The translations under genes and the position numbers were made by a program. The notes below the pieces were generated by a model, which did not search any database, was not told the origin of the DNA, and saw nothing but the letters and a program-made list of their open reading frames with translations. Positions 7,476-16,384 of a DNA stretch of 64,000 nucleotides are shown here, in pieces. The number at the start of each line of letters is the position of its first letter. Position 1 is the stretch's first letter. The DNA comes from UBA1664 sp964531715 (GTDB lineage Bacteria > Pseudomonadota > Alphaproteobacteria > Micavibrionales > UBA1664): contig CAZHEE010000003.1 of assembly GCA_964531715.1 (NCBI GenBank), positions 1 to 64,000 on the forward strand. The letters run 5' to 3'.

Positions 7476-8327
7476 CTAAACCGCGAAAGCATATTTAATC
7501 GGGTCGTGAAATTCATACCCTTCAACGCTGAAATCATCTGTCGTCACCCATGTTTCCAAATCTTCCAATGTTTTAATATCGGGATTTATATGAAATGTTG
7601 GTGAGGCATACGGTGTACGCGTCAGCTGTATGTCTCTCATTGGCTCAAGCTGATCCTCATAGATATGCGTATTCACGATTTTATGATAGGCCATACCTGC
7701 CTTATGCCCAGTGATTTGAGCCATGATTGCCAGAAAGAAATACACCTGTACCATATTGAAATTGAGCCCTAAGGGTACATCACAAGATCTCTGATAACTG
7801 GTTAAATACAGCGTATCCCCAAGCAAAGAAAATGTATGTGTATGCATACAGGAGTCGAGACAGCCAAGGTGACGTTCACCCGGATTGTGAAAAGTCATGA
7901 TCTCGCGCCTGTCATCAACTCCCTTTGATAAATCCTCAACGATTTTCTTAAGCTGATCGATTGTACCGCCATCAGGTTTTGCCCATGCGCGCCCTTGAAC
8001 ACCATAAACGCGACCCATATCATCCTCGCCTTTACGGTGTGGGTTATTGAGCCAATCATCATTGTCATTGGCATTGGCATCCCAAGTCTTTGCGCCGAGC
8101 TTTCGAAAATCGGCCGCATTGTCATAGCCACGGATATAGCCCAGAAACTCTGCAACTGCCGCCTTCCAATAACTTTTGCGAGTCGTGACAAGCGGAAATT
8201 CCCCTGCCCCGACATTATAGTTGAGGTCGGCATTAATCACGGTCAGGCATTTTTTGCCGGTGCGTGCATTCTCAACCCAGTGACCTTGTGTCACGATACG
8301 GTGGCATAAATCTTCATATTGGCTCAT
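7476..8327 (-). CDS. thyA: Thymidylate synthase ThyA
   Basis: Methylates dUMP to dTMP with methylene-tetrahydrofolate. The start MSQYEDLCHRIV is preferred to an ATG six codons upstream because AAAGGAG lies at the right distance before it; that gives 283 residues. The catalytic Cys lies in QRSCDVPLGLNF, and the folate and dUMP-binding blocks (FMVQVYFFLAIMAQITGHK; CLDSCMHTHT) are present. The enzyme ends in the typical short PIKYAFAV. The thyA-folA order on one strand forms a nucleotide/folate operon. Confidence 0.96.
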   Translation of the reverse strand: MSQYEDLCHRIVTQGHWVENARTGKKCLTVINADLNYNVGAGEFPLVTTRKSYWKAAVAEFLGYIRGYDNAADFRKLGAKTWDANANDNDDWLNNPHRKGEDDMGRVYGVQGRAWAKPDGGTIDQLKKIVEDLSKGVDDRREIMTFHNPGERHLGCLDSCMHTHTFSLLGDTLYLTSYQRSCDVPLGLNFNMVQVYFFLAIMAQITGHKAGMAYHKIVNTHIYEDQLEPMRDIQLTRTPYASPTFHINPDIKTLEDLETWVTTDDFSVEGYEFHDPIKYAFAV

Positions 8328-8498
8328 AAAAAAATCTCCTTTCATTTGACTTTAAGGAGATTCGAACTGTGGCTCAAGATTTTTAAAAGAGAATTATTGA
8401 CGAGTAGGTATCATAATAGTGAGGATCGCAACCTTTTTTATCTGCTTATTTAAAAACAACTATAGATTTTTCATTGAAACCTTAAATCATAGAAAAAC

Positions 8499-8540
8499 AT
8501 ATATATCCATGAACAAAATATATATATCCATGAACAAAAT
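8499..8540. repeat. Two tandem 21-bp repeats upstream of the ExoD-like gene
   Basis: Two exact head-to-tail copies of a 21-bp unit built on TATATCCATGAACAAAAT lie about 25-65 bp before the ATG at 8565. The 8346-8564 gap otherwise shows no gene. The repeats could bind a regulator or be simple slippage; nothing distinguishes these. Confidence 0.8.
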
Positions 8541-8564
8541 ATAGATAAACCAGTTAGTGAGACA

Positions 8565-9149
8565 ATGGCAAAGAACTTTGAAATCACGCTAAAAGCTTTT
8601 CAAAATGATATTGAGGGCAATTTCATATCAATACGGCAGATGCTGGCCGTTATGAATAATCGTGGTTTCGGGGCTGTATTAATAATCCTATGTTTGATTG
8701 AAATGTTACCGACAGGCACAATTCCCGGCGTACCGTCTTTGGTGGCCACGCTCATCATCCTCACAAGCCTACAGATTTTATTCGGTCGTCATCACCCATG
8801 GGTACCTGACTTTATCGGGAAGCGGAGATTTTCAAGGGCTAGATTAGAAAAAGGTTTAAATAAAACCATGCCGGTTGTGAAATGGATTGATCGCCGAACC
8901 CATGAAAGGTGGCGGTTTCTGATTTCGCGTCCTGCTGAAAGACTTTCGGCATTAATGATAATTATGCTCGCTCTAACTTTTTATCCGCTGGAACTTGTTC
9001 CTTTCGCATCATCAATTCCGGCCTTCATCATTTCATTATTTGGAATTAGTTTTATTACAAAAGACGGACTGCTTTCACTTATAACATGGGTCATCGCCCT
9101 TTGCGGCCTAATCGGCATTCCTCTATTTATGGCTTTTTATGTTTTTTAA
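8565..9149 (+). CDS. ExoD-family membrane protein
   Basis: 194 residues with four or so hydrophobic segments. The family block GFGAVLIILCLIEMLP is followed by GTIPGVPSLVATLIILTSLQ (about 43-72) and a conserved PWVPDFI. ExoD proteins were first linked to exopolysaccharide production and alkaline tolerance in rhizobia; the biochemical role is unknown. The basic stretch FIGKRRFSRARLEKG is probably cytoplasmic. The gene is single, convergent with the Sco gene 3 bp away. Confidence 0.88.
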   Translation: MAKNFEITLKAFQNDIEGNFISIRQMLAVMNNRGFGAVLIILCLIEMLPTGTIPGVPSLVATLIILTSLQILFGRHHPWVPDFIGKRRFSRARLEKGLNKTMPVVKWIDRRTHERWRFLISRPAERLSALMIIMLALTFYPLELVPFASSIPAFIISLFGISFITKDGLLSLITWVIALCGLIGIPLFMAFYVF

Positions 9150-9152
9150 AAG

Positions 9153-9782
9153 CTATTGAACAATCTGCGTGATTTTTTGGACAATATCGTCCGCTGTTGC
9201 CTTCATCCGAAACAATGCCGCAATTTGCATGTTGTGGTTAACGAAATACGCATAGGTTGAGTGATCCATCGTATATTCGGTAAATTGCGGATCATCCACT
9301 TTTGTGAAAAAGACTTTCCAGTTCTCTAATGTTTGATGAACTGTTTCAATATCCCCTGTCAGCCCATTAATTGAAGGATGAAAGAGTGGGACATACTCAT
9401 TCAAAACCTCAACTGTATCGCGCTCAGGATCGATTGTAATGAAAATCGGTGTCAGTTTTGCGGCTATATCTTCAGGTAAGTCATCCATCACACTTGCAAA
9501 TTTTTGAAGCTCGGTCGGGCAAATTACAGGGCAATGGGTAAAGCCAAAGAACAGCAGGGCAAACTCGCCTTCCGAGATTTCATCTTTGCTGTCAAAAACA
9601 GAGCCATCATGATGCGTCAGAGTAAAATGCGCTCCTTGATTAAATCCTGCAATCGGTGTGATAACCGTTGGATTATCATCTTTGTCCGCTGGTAATGCAT
9701 TATTTTTAGGTAAGTAAGCGACTATAAAACCGATCAAAGCGATGCCCACCATAACCCATAGGATAAACCTTAAATTTTTCAT
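9153..9782 (-). CDS. Sco1/SenC-family copper chaperone
   Basis: Membrane-anchored thioredoxin-fold protein that delivers copper to the CuA site of cytochrome oxidase. One N-terminal membrane segment (about 5-24) is followed by the copper-binding CPVICP within FFGFTHCPVICPTELQ. The third ligand His lies in MDHSTYAYFV. At 209 residues it has the standard length. The gene is alone on its strand, with no oxidase genes in the window. Confidence 0.94.
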   Translation of the reverse strand: MKNLRFILWVMVGIALIGFIVAYLPKNNALPADKDDNPTVITPIAGFNQGAHFTLTHHDGSVFDSKDEISEGEFALLFFGFTHCPVICPTELQKFASVMDDLPEDIAAKLTPIFITIDPERDTVEVLNEYVPLFHPSINGLTGDIETVHQTLENWKVFFTKVDDPQFTEYTMDHSTYAYFVNHNMQIAALFRMKATADDIVQKITQIVQ

Positions 9783-9841
9783 GAAAATGAGAATAATATA
9801 ATAGCCGTTAAAAACAACTTTAAACTTTCAATCTGAATGGA

Positions 9842-10834
9842 TTATTGAGACGCCCTGAATTTTCGCCACTTGGCGACATTGCGGTTATGCTCGGCAAGGG
9901 TTTTGCCAAATGCATGACCGCCGCTGCCATCTGCCACAAAATAGAGGTAATCATGGACAGCAGGATTAAGCACGGCCTCAATCGCGGCACGCCCAGGGTT
10001 TGCAATCGGTGACGGCGGCAATCCATTACGCGTGTAAGTATTATAAGGCGTATCAACGCGCAGATCCTTGCGCAGGAGCCTACGCCCGATAGGACCTTGC
10101 CCTTCTGATTCGTGTTCTCCCAGTGTCATCCCGTAAATCACTGTCGGGTCGGATTGGAGCGGCATCCCGATATTCAGGCGATTGATGAACACCCCTGCCA
10201 CTTTAGGATATTCGCTGGAGACACCTGTTTCTTTTTCAACAATCGAGGCGAGAATGATAACTTCTTCAAAACTGCCAAAAGGGAGGTTCTCTAAAGCTTG
10301 CACAGTAAAGCCGTTCATTAATTCAGCCATCGCATTTTGCATACGCGCGATTTTCGACTCGCGGCTATCGCCCTTACTGTAAAAATATGTATCGGGAAGC
10401 AGGCTTCCCTCAGGCGGAATATCTGTTATCTCGCCTTCCAACAGTTCAATTTCGTTTAAGGCCTGAACGACTTCCCAAGATGTCTGCCCCTCGGTAATTG
10501 TAAATTTACGCTGTATCACTTGCCCGTTTTGAAGAATATCCAGAACATTCAGCATATTAGTCTTGGCAGGAATCGCGAACTCACCTGCCTGTAACGGTTT
10601 ACCGCCATTATAGATTTTGGCGGCGGTGATAAACGGATAGCGATTGAGGATAATCTGTTCGTCCTCAAGCATTTTTGCGATTTCCATTAAACCCATGCCA
10701 GACTTAATTTGAATTTCGCTTGGCTCTTCCAGAGAATTTGGCGTGCTTAACATGAAAAACAGCACCGCAACCACAATCACACATAAAGTTACCGCAATTA
10801 GTCCAAGAGAGAGAATGCCCCGTAGGAAAGACAC
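9842..10834 (-). CDS. mltG: Endolytic murein transglycosylase MltG
   Basis: Inner-membrane enzyme that cleaves nascent peptidoglycan strands and limits their length. The N-terminal membrane segment (about 8-30) is followed by a LysM-like region (IKSGMGLMEIAKMLEDE). The YceG catalytic domain contains ILASIVEKETG, where the Glu is catalytic. A GMPLQSDPTVIYG block follows, then TPYNTYTRNGLPPSPIANPG. At 330 residues it is typical. It follows the DUF3576 lipoprotein gene by 6 bp and is likely cotranscribed with it. Confidence 0.96.
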   Translation of the reverse strand: MSFLRGILSLGLIAVTLCVIVVAVLFFMLSTPNSLEEPSEIQIKSGMGLMEIAKMLEDEQIILNRYPFITAAKIYNGGKPLQAGEFAIPAKTNMLNVLDILQNGQVIQRKFTITEGQTSWEVVQALNEIELLEGEITDIPPEGSLLPDTYFYSKGDSRESKIARMQNAMAELMNGFTVQALENLPFGSFEEVIILASIVEKETGVSSEYPKVAGVFINRLNIGMPLQSDPTVIYGMTLGEHESEGQGPIGRRLLRKDLRVDTPYNTYTRNGLPPSPIANPGRAAIEAVLNPAVHDYLYFVADGSGGHAFGKTLAEHNRNVAKWRKFRASQ

Positions 10835-10840
10835 GCTGAC

Positions 10841-11371
10841 TTACTGGCTTTGTGCAATGCGAAGCTGTCGCGCGCGCGTCAGGATGGCATCCTCAATTTT
10901 GGTTGCGATGGACGGGTCAACCTGCATCTCCATCCAGTTGCCATTACGGTTCTTCTGCTGAAATGTTGAGACGCGAATCGCATCTGAGCGAAGCTGTGAC
11001 CCGATAACAAAGACATTGAGTTTATAACGCTCATCAGGTTCGGCTGGGTCAGTGTACCAATCGGTGAGAATAACCCCCCCGAATGGGTCCACACTTGCCA
11101 ATGGCATGAAGGAGACAGTATCAAGCGCCGCCCGCCATAAAAACGAATTCACCGTTACCGCATCGGTTGAGGCACGCTCACCCCGACCACCATCAAGAAT
11201 TTTCAGGCCATCCTCGCCAAAGATACTTTCGCGGTCTTCATAAATAGCATTTTGGTCAAGGCCGTCACGTTGCGCCCCAGTCGGGAAACGTTCCTCGCCC
11301 TCAATTCCACCCGCACAGGCGGTCAAAAGTGCCAAAAATATAACGGGAATAAATGTTTTCATATGTCTCAT
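10841..11371 (-). CDS. DUF3576 lipoprotein
   Basis: 176 residues with a lipoprotein signal: a short basic start, a hydrophobic stretch, and the lipobox LTAC with Cys near residue 19. The mature part contains the family block VNSFLWRAALDTVSFMPLAS, then DPFGGVILTDWY. These are hallmarks of DUF3576, a family confined largely to alphaproteobacteria and of unknown function. It is predicted to be anchored in the outer or inner membrane facing the periplasm. Either of the first two Met codons could be the start. Confidence 0.9.
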   Translation of the reverse strand: MRHMKTFIPVIFLALLTACAGGIEGEERFPTGAQRDGLDQNAIYEDRESIFGEDGLKILDGGRGERASTDAVTVNSFLWRAALDTVSFMPLASVDPFGGVILTDWYTDPAEPDERYKLNVFVIGSQLRSDAIRVSTFQQKNRNGNWMEMQVDPSIATKIEDAILTRARQLRIAQSQ

Positions 11372-11402
11372 ACTTTAATATCTCTTTTTATTTTGTCACT
11401 CT

Positions 11403-11463
11403 AACTTGTTTCAGGGTCTCATCCCATCCTTTGACAAGATCCTGAAATAAATTCAGGATGACA
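11403..11463. repeat. Palindromic repeats upstream of the DUF3576 gene
   Basis: AGATCCTGAA-ATAAA-TTCAGGATGACAC forms a hairpin (11436-11463), preceded by a related CATCCTTTGACAAGATC stretch. The outer GGATGAC end is the same as in the element inside mrp. Confidence 0.75.
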
Positions 11464-11469
11464 CTAATC

Positions 11470-11694
11470 TTAGTAATTTAAGGTTTTATCACCTGTCGAT
11501 TGTTCATTCAACGCTTTTTGATAGGCCTCTTCACTCAACAAACCTTTATTACGCATAATTGTTAAAGCGCGGCGGTGTTTCTCTCTTTTTTCCTTTTCGC
11601 TCAAGCCTTCGTCACCGCTTTCACTATCGGTTTCGGCGGTTGTTAGAGGGGGTGTTCCAATTTTTTTCGACATTTCATTTGCTTTCTGTCCCAT
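11470..11694 (-). CDS. Small acidic/charged protein of unknown function
   Basis: 74 residues, or 67 if translation starts at the internal MSKKIGTPP. It is hydrophilic throughout, with an acidic stretch (TDSESGDEGLSEKEKREKHR) followed by a short helical segment (RALTIMRNKGLLSEEAYQKA). No known family is recognised. Coding is supported by an uninterrupted frame and a sensible composition, not by homology. Confidence 0.5.
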   Translation of the reverse strand: MGQKANEMSKKIGTPPLTTAETDSESGDEGLSEKEKREKHRRALTIMRNKGLLSEEAYQKALNEQSTGDKTLNY

Positions 11695-11780
11695 GAATCA
11701 TGTGTAATCATAATGTGATTAATTCATCACTTCATATATTTTGTTTCAACAACAATCTATCACGATATAGGGCATATCAG

Positions 11781-11803
11781 GGCGATTTTCATCGCCTTTT
11801 TTT
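11781..11803 (+). terminator. Rho-independent terminator with no gene before it
   Basis: GGCGAT-TTTC-ATCGCC followed by seven T. No plus-strand gene lies upstream (the preceding gene at 11470-11694 is on the other strand), and phoH starts 54 bp downstream. It may end a small RNA or act as an attenuator in the phoH leader. Confidence 0.65.
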
Positions 11804-11856
11804 ATATCTGCTTTTCCCTCTTACCATTTTAACTTAAACGAAAGGATCTTCCTCCC

Positions 11857-12639
11857 ATGACGAAGCAATCAACCCGTAACAAGATTAAAAAGAACATTAC
11901 TGAATTTCGCAATCCGAAAGGCGGCAAGAAGATTGTGAGGGAACAGCAATTTTTTGATGACGGAGTAAGCGGATGGGACCCGCTTGATGATAAAATTGAT
12001 GGTATGCGTGATAAAAAATACGTGAAAAATATTAAACCGCGCTCTGATGGTCAGCGGATTTTGATGGAGGCGATTGAGACGAAATGTCTAACCCTCGCGC
12101 TTGGCCCTGCAGGAACAGGTAAAACCTATCTGGCGGTTGCAAAGGCCGTTGAAGCGCTGGAGGCAGGACGTATTGAGCGCATCATCCTGTCACGTCCGGC
12201 AATGGAAGCCGGCGAATCGCTAGGGTTCTTGCCTGGAGCGTTAGAAGATAAAATGGCGCCATATCTCAGGCCGCTCTTTGATGCGCTTGGCGATCGCTTG
12301 GGTGGCAAGAAAGTGCGGCAATATATGGAGGATGGCACAATTGAAATCGCCCCTGTCGGATTTATGCGCGGGCGTACACTTAATAACGCCTTTGTTGTTA
12401 TAGATGAGGCTCAAAATTGCACATATCAGCAATTAAAAATGTTACTTTCAAGGCTCGGCTGGCATTCAACCATGGTTGTGACGGGCGACCCTGCACAAAC
12501 TGATTTGTTAGACGGATTATCAGGTTTATCAGATATTGCAAAGAAGCTTGAAGGCAATCCGAATATCGGGTCTGTGACGTTGCAACAGGCGGATATTGTC
12601 CGCCATCCGTTGGTTGCCGAAATGCTGGATGTCTTATAA
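11857..12639 (+). CDS. PhoH-family ATPase
   Basis: Cytoplasmic P-loop ATPase of the PhoH group, often linked to RNA metabolism. Walker A is GPAGTGKTYLAVAKAVEAL (near residue 86) and Walker B is AFVVIDEAQNCT. Between them lie LSRPAMEAGESLGFLPG and EDKMAPYLRPLFDAL, characteristic of PhoH. The protein is 260 residues and lacks an N-terminal PIN domain; its first 65 residues are basic and probably disordered. An AAAGGATC about 11 nt before ATG is the likely ribosome binding site. It stands alone rather than beside ybeY or miaB. Confidence 0.92.
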   Translation: MTKQSTRNKIKKNITEFRNPKGGKKIVREQQFFDDGVSGWDPLDDKIDGMRDKKYVKNIKPRSDGQRILMEAIETKCLTLALGPAGTGKTYLAVAKAVEALEAGRIERIILSRPAMEAGESLGFLPGALEDKMAPYLRPLFDALGDRLGGKKVRQYMEDGTIEIAPVGFMRGRTLNNAFVVIDEAQNCTYQQLKMLLSRLGWHSTMVVTGDPAQTDLLDGLSGLSDIAKKLEGNPNIGSVTLQQADIVRHPLVAEMLDVL

Positions 12640-12698
12640 GTCATATTTCGCTTTTCTTTACTCAATCATGAGCATTGAATTTACCTGATAAATGGCTC

Positions 12699-12733
12699 TT
12701 GCCAGATGCAAAGTGTAATACTATAACATACTA
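12699..12733 (+). promoter_or_regulatory. Zur-like operator over a putative leaderless zur promoter
   Basis: TGTAATA-C-TATAACA (12714-12728) is a near-perfect inverted repeat close to the known Zur consensus (TGTTATA/TATAACA). It overlaps TTGCCA (12699-12704), a 17-nt spacer and TATAAC (12722-12727), only 6 nt before the ATG. This suggests autoregulation by zinc. Confidence 0.55.
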
Positions 12734-13150
12734 ATGTTTAAGGTTATAACTGAAGCTCAAAAATTTTGTGAGGCGAACCATATAAGGTTGACGGAACCGC
12801 GCCGCCGCGTGCTTGAGATTTTGGTGAGTAATCAAAAGCCGATGGGTGCATATGATATTTTGGAAAAACTCGGGCAATATATCGATAATCCAAAACCGCC
12901 GACGGCTTATCGCGCGATTGATTTTTGGCGCGAGCATGGCTTTGTCCATAAAATTGAAAGCCTGAATGCCTTTATCGCTTGTAATGATGGGCATTCCCAT
13001 AATGATGCGCATTTCCTTATTTGCGATGAATGTGATTATGTTGATGAGATTCATGTTCACCACGAGCCTCCGCATGAGAATCTGAATGGGTTTCAGGCGA
13101 AGCGGACTTTCACAGAAACACACGGGACTTGCGAGGCTTGCGTGAAATGA
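12734..13150 (+). CDS. zur: Fur-family zinc uptake regulator Zur
   Basis: DNA-binding repressor of the Fur family, 138 residues. The N-terminal winged helix contains IRLTEPRRRVLEILVSNQKP and PPTAYRAIDFWREHG. The C-terminal metal domain has the paired cysteines CDECDYVDE and the terminal CEAC, which form the structural zinc site, plus a His-rich VHHEPPHE. The four-cysteine pattern and the Zur-like operator before the gene favour Zur over Fur. Its stop overlaps the next start by 4 bp. Confidence 0.9.
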   Translation: MFKVITEAQKFCEANHIRLTEPRRRVLEILVSNQKPMGAYDILEKLGQYIDNPKPPTAYRAIDFWREHGFVHKIESLNAFIACNDGHSHNDAHFLICDECDYVDEIHVHHEPPHENLNGFQAKRTFTETHGTCEACVK

Positions 13151-13395
13151 GTGAACCGGCGTTAAAGACATTAAATCTTGATGTTAGGAATGATAAGAAC
13201 CATCCTTCTCATCATCATATTGACCCTAAACCAGATACATCATGGATGGTCGATATGACGAAGGATGAGGAAGATGCGACCGATAAAATCCTCGATTATT
13301 TAATCAGTACAGGCGCGCGCCCTGCACCTGCGCTTACCTCACCATCGCCCTCATCAACAGATGAAACCCCCGAACCGCAGGTGTTGGAGTTTTAA
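13147..13395 (+). CDS. Small protein of unknown function, translationally coupled to zur
   Basis: 82 residues starting MSEPALKTLNL, with ATGA shared with the zur stop. It is histidine-rich near the N-terminus (PSHHHID) and Pro/Ser/Thr-rich near the C-terminus, with a short helix (DATDKILDYLIST) between. It has no cysteine or membrane segment. Coupling to zur and the His cluster make a metal-related role imaginable, but no family is recognised. Confidence 0.6.
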   Translation: MSEPALKTLNLDVRNDKNHPSHHHIDPKPDTSWMVDMTKDEEDATDKILDYLISTGARPAPALTSPSPSSTDETPEPQVLEF

Positions 13396-13398
13396 GAT

Positions 13399-13619
13399 TT
13401 TTTAACGCGAAGATACGAAGTAATCGAAGTAAACACGAAGATTTATAGTCCTCGTCATTGCGGCGAAGGCCGCAATCCAATTTTTATCGCAGAGTTATGG
13501 AGTAAGAGGAGTTTTAACCTCTGTGGTCTCTGTGCGCTCTGTGGTTAAAATACATCACTAACTATTGTTCTTTTAAAGTTTAATTTTTGGATTGCATGGT
13601 CAAGCCATGCAATCACGAC
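13399..13619. repeat. Cluster of four repeat types
   Basis: In order: AACGCGAAG..CGAAGTAA..ACACGAAG (13399-13440; related to 46595-46635); GTCATTGCGG..CCGCAATCC (13454-13478); GCAGAGTTATGGAGTAAG with ACCTCTGTGG..CTCTGTGG (about 13486-13550; related to 3041); and ATTGCATGG-TCAAG-CCATGCAAT (13590-13614). No gene lies here. Confidence 0.85.
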
Positions 13620-13654
13620 TTAACATACTGAGTGTAAAATATTGAGAAAAGTTA

Positions 13655-14101
13655 CTATGAGGCTAGCCTTAGTTGAGGTTTGGAAGCTCTTTGTAAATCG
13701 CTATGAAGATAACTTATAAACATATTACGCAATTCTTCACCAGTAAAATGTACTTCAGGACAGTCTTTATTACATTCATCTGCTAAATCTTCAAAAGTTT
13801 CTAAGCCCTGATAAACAGCAGCAGTGAAAACTGCACGCATAGACGCCAAAAATTTATCTGCCTCATCAGCCGTTTAATTCTCAAAGATAAAAGTTAGTGG
13901 TGCTCTAAGTAAAAAACATATATCTTTTTCTTTTTGTGTTCTACATAGTTCAATATGATGCTCTTGCTCTCCAACTAAATCTTCACACACCGTTTGCCAA
14001 GCCGTTTTTACATTAGCAATAGTCGCTTGTTCACGCACTCCAGGTGTAATCGGAAAAGCGTAATAAAGCAGTTCTGGCGGGGTTTCTCTATCTAAAATCA
14101 C
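13655..14101 (-). pseudogene. Unrecognised gene interrupted by an in-frame TAA
   Basis: A 75-codon frame starts at GTG (14101; ILDRETPPELLYYAFPITPG) and stops at TAA 13874-13876. The same frame then continues without another stop for 72 codons, TADEADKFLASMRAVFTAAV and on to 13655. The two halves together read like one protein of about 147 residues cut by a single nonsense codon. The alternative is two small cistrons with a TTG start at 13849. No family is recognised. TTGACA followed at 17 nt by TAGAGT lies upstream. Confidence 0.5.
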
Positions 14102-14129
14102 AATACTCTAAAATTTATTTTAATATATG

Positions 14130-16337
14130 TCAACCAAATTTATTATTCTTCGGGAAGCCATTGGGGGGGAGTTTGCCTTGTACGGCGCGTCCCATAATCC
14201 ATGGGGAGACATCTTCCGTCCGTTCGCCGCTTCCGTATTTGAAAGTCAGGCCTTCCGCCAAATTAAATGTTTTTAAGTCTGATAAATGACCGCCTTTATA
14301 TTTCTGGAGGATAACGCCCTTGCCTCTCCCCATTTCGGGTAAGTCGGAGAGTGGAAAGACCAGAAATTTTCGGTTGCTGCCGATTACCGCGATATGGTCA
14401 TCGCCTTCCTTTAAAGGCTTGCACAAGGCCGCCTTGCCTTTATCCCTGACATTCAAAACCTGCTTCCCGCCCTTAGTGTGGGCAATCACATCCTTCATCG
14501 GCACGATAAAGCCATGCCCGGATGCGGCGGCCACAATCATCTTCATCGCCTCATCATAAAGATGCATTGAGATAATATCGCAATCATTCGGTAAATCGAC
14601 CATAAGGCGGATTGGCTCCCCAAAGCCGCGCCCTGCGGGCAGTTTATCCCCGCCAATCGTGTAAAAACGGCCGTTACTTGCGAATATCAAAATTTTATCC
14701 GTCGTTTGTGCAGGCAAAATAAACGCACCCGTATCGCCATCCTTGTATTTCAGGTCATTCGGGTCAATATTATGCCCTTTCAGCGCGCGCACCCACCCCA
14801 TTTTCGAACACACAACCGTAATCGGCTCTTTTTCAATCATGGCCTCGTCAGGAACGATAGTCAACGTAGGTGCCGCGGCAATGCGCGTACGCCGCGCGCC
14901 GAGCTTTGTGTCTTTACCGAATTGTTTGCGTAAGACCTCAAGCTCTTTCTTAATTGCGGTCCATTGCCGCGCTTCTGACTTTAGCAAAGCCTGCAGGGCA
15001 TCCCGCTCTTTCATCAGCGCATCATGTTCCTTGCGAATCTCAAATTCCTCAAGCTTACGTAGGGAGCGCAAGCGCATATTCAGGATTGCCTCCGCCTGAA
15101 TATCCGTCAGTCCGAACGCCGTCATCATGTCCTGTTTCGGCTCGTCTTCCTCGCGGATAATACGGATCACCTCATCAAGATTAAGGTAAGCAATAAGATA
15201 ACCTTCAAGGACAGTAATACGATAATTAACCTTATCAAGCCTGTGGTTGGAGCGACGAACAAGCACTTCCTGCCGATGGTTCAGATAGGCCTGTAAAATT
15301 TCTTTCAGGCTCATCACACGCGGCACGCGCCCGCCATCAAGCACATTCAAATTGAGCGAGAAACGGTTTTCAAGCTCGCTATGACGATAGAGCGCCTCCA
15401 TTAGGATTTCAGCCTCGACATTGCGGTTCTTCGGGATGAGGACGATGCGGATATCCTCCGCCGACTCATCCCTCACATCATCGAGAAGAGGAATTTTCTT
15501 GGTGTTAATAAGGTCAGCAATTTTTTCAATCAGCTTGCTTTTTTGAACCTGATAGGGAATTTCGGTCACGACAATCTGATATTGCCCTTGTTTCATCTCC
15601 TCCTTAAACCATTTGGCGCGAACGCGAAACGCGCCTTTTCCGGTTTTATAAGCCTGGATAATATCGGCCTTGTCCTCAACCAAAGTCCCGCCGGTTGGGA
15701 AGTCGGGCCCGGCGACATAAGTCTCAACGATTGCCTCATCCGTAATGTCCTGTCCCAGCATTGCAACCATGGCGGCGCACAACTCATCCAAATTATGCGG
15801 CGGAATATTGGTCGCCATCCCGACCGCAATCCCGCTTGAGCCATTGGCGAGCAGGTTCGGGAAACCAGCAGGGAATACAACTGGCTCCATCGTTTCACCA
15901 TCGTAAGTCGCGCGAAAATCAACGGCGTTTTCCTCAATCCCGTCCAGCATGGCAATGGCGACCTCGGTCAAGCGCGATTCAGTATATCGCATGGCGGCGG
16001 CATTATCACCGTCAATATTGCCGAAATTCCCCTGTCCATCGACCAGCGGATATCTTACGGCAAAATCTTGAGCCAATCGAACAAGCGCATCATAAACGGA
16101 TTGATCGCCATGGGGGTGGAATTTACCGATGACATCGCCGACCACGCGCGCGCATTTTTTCGGGCTTAAGGACGGATTGAGTTTAAGCTGATGCATGGCA
16201 TAGAGAATGCGGCGATGCACGGGCTTCATCCCGTCACGCACGTCAGGCAGGCTCCGCGATGTAATCGTGGACAACGCATAAGCGAGGTATTTCTCGCTCA
16301 AAATATCGTCAAGCGTGCGGGTTTCAATATTATTCAT
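14130..16337 (-). CDS. parC: DNA topoisomerase IV subunit A
   Basis: The A subunit of topoisomerase IV, which unlinks daughter chromosomes with ParE. The 735-residue length and short beta-pinwheel C-terminal domain favour ParC over GyrA. The active-site Tyr lies in AAAMRYTESRLT (about residue 116). DGMKPVHRRILYAMHQLKLN and the GKFHPHGDQSVYDALVRLAQ quinolone-resistance region are present, with Ser changed to Asp in the HPHGD motif as is normal for some ParC. The gyrA-box QRRGGKG is not evident. It is followed on the same strand by the broken ORF pair. Confidence 0.94.
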   Translation of the reverse strand: MNNIETRTLDDILSEKYLAYALSTITSRSLPDVRDGMKPVHRRILYAMHQLKLNPSLSPKKCARVVGDVIGKFHPHGDQSVYDALVRLAQDFAVRYPLVDGQGNFGNIDGDNAAAMRYTESRLTEVAIAMLDGIEENAVDFRATYDGETMEPVVFPAGFPNLLANGSSGIAVGMATNIPPHNLDELCAAMVAMLGQDITDEAIVETYVAGPDFPTGGTLVEDKADIIQAYKTGKGAFRVRAKWFKEEMKQGQYQIVVTEIPYQVQKSKLIEKIADLINTKKIPLLDDVRDESAEDIRIVLIPKNRNVEAEILMEALYRHSELENRFSLNLNVLDGGRVPRVMSLKEILQAYLNHRQEVLVRRSNHRLDKVNYRITVLEGYLIAYLNLDEVIRIIREEDEPKQDMMTAFGLTDIQAEAILNMRLRSLRKLEEFEIRKEHDALMKERDALQALLKSEARQWTAIKKELEVLRKQFGKDTKLGARRTRIAAAPTLTIVPDEAMIEKEPITVVCSKMGWVRALKGHNIDPNDLKYKDGDTGAFILPAQTTDKILIFASNGRFYTIGGDKLPAGRGFGEPIRLMVDLPNDCDIISMHLYDEAMKMIVAAASGHGFIVPMKDVIAHTKGGKQVLNVRDKGKAALCKPLKEGDDHIAVIGSNRKFLVFPLSDLPEMGRGKGVILQKYKGGHLSDLKTFNLAEGLTFKYGSGERTEDVSPWIMGRAVQGKLPPNGFPKNNKFG

Positions 16338-16384
16338 GAACTTACTGTTTTAAACCGCACAAGTGCAGAGATAAAGAAGATTTT

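Noticed and set aside
13399..13619. CRISPR array
   Set aside because: The repeats belong to different families and are not regularly spaced, and no cas gene is in the window.
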